In this document: piece by piece, positions 5,987 through 8,684 of the stretch | How positions within the stretch are numbered: the stretch's first letter is position 1 | How the letters are laid out: each line of letters begins with the position of its first letter | Origin: an uncultured Clostridium sp. | GTDB taxonomy: Bacteria; Bacillota; Clostridia; Lachnospirales; Lachnospiraceae | Length of the DNA: 8,684 bases | Assembly: GCA_900551225.1 (NCBI GenBank) | Contig: URUZ01000242.1 | Location: 1-8,684, forward strand | Direction of reading: 5' to 3' | The notes under the pieces: generated by a model | What the model saw: the letters and a program-made list of their open reading frames with translations, nothing else | Database searches by the model: none | What the model was told of the DNA's origin: nothing | Made by a program: the position numbers and the translations under genes

Positions 5987-8077
5987 ATGACCATTACAAT
6001 CGATGGAAATGAGATAACAGCCAGAGACGGGCAGTCTGTTCTGGAGGCTGCCCTGGGAGCCGGCGTTTTTATCCCCCATCTCTGCAGCCACCCGGATCTG
6101 GAAGCAAAGGGCGGCTGCCGCCTGTGCGCGGTGGAGATCGAGGGCGTGGAGGGGGCTGTACCGGCCTGTAAAACCATGGCGGAGCCCGGCATGAAGGTCA
6201 CTGTGGGCGGAGCCGGTGCCGAGAAGGTGAGAAGGATGGCCATGGAGCTGATTCTGGCCACCCACCCGGCGGACTGCACAGGGTGTCCCAAGTACGGCAG
6301 ATGCGAGCTGCAGTCCATGTACCAGTACATGGGCGTCAGCCCGGAGCGCTGGAGAAAGAAATCCAGAAGCGTGGCAAATGACCACAGCAATCCGTTGATT
6401 TCCCATCTGTTTACCAGATGTGTCCGCTGTGGACGCTGCATCCGCGCCTGCCAGGATCTGCGGGGAGTCAAGGTGCTGGATTATATTAAGTCGGACGCAG
6501 GCGTCCGGGCAGGTATTCCAGAGGGTAAGACGCTGAAGGAGGCAGGCTGCCGTTTCTGCGGGGCGTGCATTGAGGTCTGTCCCACCGGCTCCATTATGGA
6601 CCAGGTCAGGATCATGAAGGAGGACCGGCCCTACGCAGAGAATATTGTGCCCTGTAAAAGCGCCTGTCCCGCCCATATCGATATCCCCAGATATATCCGC
6701 TATATTAAAGAAGGAGATTTCCACAAGGCGGCAGCGGTTATCCGGGAGAAGGTGCCTTTTCCCGAGACCCTGGGAAGCATCTGCAGCCATGCCTGTGAGA
6801 GCGAGTGCAAGAGAAATGAACTGGGCGCGCCTGTTTCTGTGTGCGGGCTGAAACGGGCGGCGGCTGTGAATGAGAGCGGCGTCTGGAGAGAACGTGTCCG
6901 CAGGGAGCCTGCCACCGGGAAGAAGGCGGCTGTGATCGGAGCCGGACCGGCTGGGCTGACCGCTGCATACTATCTGGCGAAGAAGGGCCATGAAGTCACC
7001 GTCTTTGAGAAAAATGATAAGGCGGGGGGACAGTGCCGTTATGGCATTCCTGCGTACCGCCTGCCTGATGAACTGCTGGACCGGGAGATACGGACTATTC
7101 TGGAGGCGGGAATAACATTAAAGACAAGTACCACGCCGGAGGCTCCGGGCCTGCTCTTAGAACAGGGCTTTGATACCGTGCTGGTGTCCGTGGGAACCCA
7201 CAGGGGAACCAGGCTTCCCATGGAGGGGAATGATCTGCCCCAGGTGTATGTCAACACGGATTTCTTAAAACAGGCCAGATCCGGGGAACCGCTTCCCCTG
7301 GGGCGGCGCGTCATGGTGCTGGGCGGCGGGAATGTGGCCTACGACTGCGCCAGGACGGCAGTCCGCCTGGGCGCAGAGGAGGTACATATCGCCTGCCTGG
7401 AAAATGAACAGCAGATGACAGCCACCGCCGGGGAAATCGCAGAGGGCGCGGAGGAGGGAATCATCCTCCACGCAGCCCACTCATTCCTGCGCATCACCGG
7501 GACAGAACAGGTGGAGGGCGTGGAGCTTCAGAAGGTAAAACGGTTTTATTTTGACGAGAACAGGAAAGCAGTAATTGAGCTGGAAGAGGGGAGCAATCAT
7601 GTGATCCCTGTAGATCATGTGATCTTTGCAGTGGGGCAGAAGCCTGAAGGCACCGAAGGCATGGGCCTGGAGCTGACCCACGGCCCTTATATTCAGGCGG
7701 ACCAAAGGCTTCAGACCAGCCTGAAAGGTGTGTATGCTGCCGGTGACGTGGTGACGGGAACACAGTCCGTGATTGCGGCCATTGCAGCGGGGCGCAGGGC
7801 GGCTGAGCAGATGGATCTGTATCTGGGCGGGGACGGCGATATCAGCGAGACCCTTCTGGAGGAGGAGATTCCGCCTGCGTATATTGGACGTGTGGAGGGT
7901 TTTGCGGACCAGCAGCGTGTGGAGCCGCGGACTGTATTGCCGGAGCGGAGAGTGCAGGGCTTTACGCAGGTGGAGCAGCCGCTCACTTGTGAACAGGCTG
8001 AGTGTGAGGCGGGGCGCTGCCTGCAATGTGATTTGAGGCTCCGGTTGACCAGAACAAAGCTTTGGAATGAATATTAA
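5987..8077 (+). CDS. NuoG-type Fe-S front end fused to GltD/NfnB-type FAD-NAD(P)H oxidoreductase
   Basis: This 696-residue multi-cluster protein carries, in order: a [2Fe-2S] domain (C33, C44, C47, C61); the NuoG His-Cys [4Fe-4S] motif (H93-x3-C97-x2-C100-x5-C106); a two-[4Fe-4S] ferredoxin domain (C145/148/151/155 and C188/191/194/198); and then a complete GltD-like module. The GltD part has its own cluster cysteines (C223, C227, C266, C270, C274, C286), the FAD loop GAGPAG at 318-323, the nucleotide loop GGGNVA at 446-451, the closing YAAGD segment, and a C-terminal RCLQCDLR tail. The first part resembles NuoG, HydA and NAD-dependent formate dehydrogenase N-termini; the second resembles the glutamate synthase small subunit and NfnB. 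It probably oxidises NAD(P)H at FAD and passes electrons along up to six clusters to a partner, or the reverse. AGGAG at 5975-5979 supports the start. The following gene begins 15 bp later. Confidence 0.88.
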   Translation: MTITIDGNEITARDGQSVLEAALGAGVFIPHLCSHPDLEAKGGCRLCAVEIEGVEGAVPACKTMAEPGMKVTVGGAGAEKVRRMAMELILATHPADCTGCPKYGRCELQSMYQYMGVSPERWRKKSRSVANDHSNPLISHLFTRCVRCGRCIRACQDLRGVKVLDYIKSDAGVRAGIPEGKTLKEAGCRFCGACIEVCPTGSIMDQVRIMKEDRPYAENIVPCKSACPAHIDIPRYIRYIKEGDFHKAAAVIREKVPFPETLGSICSHACESECKRNELGAPVSVCGLKRAAAVNESGVWRERVRREPATGKKAAVIGAGPAGLTAAYYLAKKGHEVTVFEKNDKAGGQCRYGIPAYRLPDELLDREIRTILEAGITLKTSTTPEAPGLLLEQGFDTVLVSVGTHRGTRLPMEGNDLPQVYVNTDFLKQARSGEPLPLGRRVMVLGGGNVAYDCARTAVRLGAEEVHIACLENEQQMTATAGEIAEGAEEGIILHAAHSFLRITGTEQVEGVELQKVKRFYFDENRKAVIELEEGSNHVIPVDHVIFAVGQKPEGTEGMGLELTHGPYIQADQRLQTSLKGVYAAGDVVTGTQSVIAAIAAGRRAAEQMDLYLGGDGDISETLLEEEIPPAYIGRVEGFADQQRVEPRTVLPERRVQGFTQVEQPLTCEQAECEAGRCLQCDLRLRLTRTKLWNEY

Positions 8078-8092
8078 GGGGGTGTCTGTGGT

Positions 8093-8665
8093 ATGAGTAC
8101 GTTGGAACAGATTCGGAATTTAAAAAATACGGAATGTATCGTAGATATCCTTCTGAAGGAAGTTCGGGTAAATGAGTGTCAGGAGTGCGGGAAATGTGTC
8201 TTTGGGTATGAAGGGATCACGCAGCTGGAGATGATCCTCAGCGATATTACGGAGAAAAAGGGGCGCAGCGGAGACTTAATGCTGATGAAGGACCTCTGTG
8301 AAATGATGGAGGGCCAGTCCCTCTGTGAGGTCGGAACGGAGATTGCCAGTGCGGTGCTGGAGGCAATCGATAGATGCCGGGCGGATTTTGAGGAACATAT
8401 TGGTAAAAAGGGATGCAAGGCCGGTGTGTGCAGGAAATTTATGACCTTTCATATTCTGGCAGATAAATGCACTGGGTGCGGGGATTGTATGGATGAGTGC
8501 GGTGAGGATGCGATTCTCGGAAAGAAACGGTTTGTCCATGTGATTGATCAGGAGGAATGTACCCAGTGCGGTGCTTGTCTGAGTGCGTGCGATGAGGAGG
8601 CGGTGGTTCGGGCTGGGGCGGTGAAGCCTAGGTGTCCTAAGAAGCCGGTTGCGTGTAGGGGGTAG
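8093..8665 (+). CDS. NuoF/HydB C-terminal-type Fe-S protein (stand-alone NADH_4Fe-4S plus two-cluster ferredoxin domain)
   Basis: This 190-residue protein matches only the C-terminal part of NuoF/HydB diaphorase subunits. Residues ~27-103 are the NADH_4Fe-4S helical domain, with ECGKC at 31-35, a GQSLCEVG motif containing C78 and an FEEHI end like the usual FR-x-E-x-HI. A GCKAGVC linker (C108, C113) follows, as in HydB-type proteins, and then a ferredoxin domain with C126/129/132/136 and C156/159/162/166. The Trx-like [2Fe-2S], FMN/NADH Rossmann and SLBB parts of NuoF are absent. There is room for three [4Fe-4S] clusters. The ATG follows AAGGGGG at 8076-8082. It sits 15 bp after the NuoG-GltD fusion, and these two protein types adjoin in Complex I and hydrogenases, so they probably form one electron-transfer complex. 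It is complete in the window; 19 bp follow with nothing recognisable. Confidence 0.85.
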   Translation: MSTLEQIRNLKNTECIVDILLKEVRVNECQECGKCVFGYEGITQLEMILSDITEKKGRSGDLMLMKDLCEMMEGQSLCEVGTEIASAVLEAIDRCRADFEEHIGKKGCKAGVCRKFMTFHILADKCTGCGDCMDECGEDAILGKKRFVHVIDQEECTQCGACLSACDEEAVVRAGAVKPRCPKKPVACRG

Positions 8666-8684
8666 CGTGGATGGGGGGTACGCG

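Overview
The window looks like chromosomal DNA of an anaerobic gut-type clostridium (Lachnospiraceae/Enterocloster-like). This is inferred from the high-GC clostridial codon use, strong AGGAGG-type ribosome binding sites, the density of oxygen-sensitive Fe-S flavoenzymes, and a PucR-type regulator of the form common in Lachnospiraceae. No species can be named from the sequence alone.

Layout. Positions 1-568 (minus strand) hold the N-terminal 189 residues of a PucR/CdaR-like transcriptional regulator, cut by the window edge. It carries a 21-bp tandem repeat encoding a PPSQAAA heptapeptide. A 177-bp divergent control region (569-745) contains two clear dyads and a good promoter for the regulator. 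Six plus-strand genes follow: an iron-sulfur flavoprotein/FMN reductase with a C-terminal Cys4 knuckle (746-1690); a 149-bp gap with a hairpin, a perfect palindrome and a possible internal promoter; an Old Yellow Enzyme/2,4-dienoyl-CoA reductase-type Fe-S flavoenzyme (1840-3855); a small membrane protein resembling DUF1097 (3898-4440); a soluble fumarate-reductase-type FAD oxidoreductase (4472-5959); a fusion of a NuoG-type Fe-S front end to a GltD/NfnB-type FAD/NAD(P)H module (5987-8077); and a 190-residue protein equal to only the C-terminal Fe-S part of a NuoF/HydB subunit (8093-8665). The last five genes are separated by 15-42 bp and are very probably one transcript.

How they may work together (inference). 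Two flavoenzymes (BaiCD/enoate-reductase-like and fumarate-reductase-like) would carry out sequential reductions of an unsaturated, possibly cyclic or aromatic-derived substrate. The membrane protein might handle substrate or product. The NuoG-GltD fusion plus the NuoF-tail protein would form a dedicated electron relay between NAD(P)H, ferredoxin-like clusters and the flavoenzymes, and the FMN reductase might supply reduced flavin or act as another carrier. The divergent regulator probably senses the substrate. Known enzymes from these two flavoenzyme families act on bile acids, steroid hormones, isoflavones and cinnamates, but the substrate here cannot be read from the sequence. The most novel aspect is the electron-transfer pair: pieces of Complex-I/hydrogenase diaphorase recombined with a GltD module and lacking the normal NuoF FMN/NADH domain.
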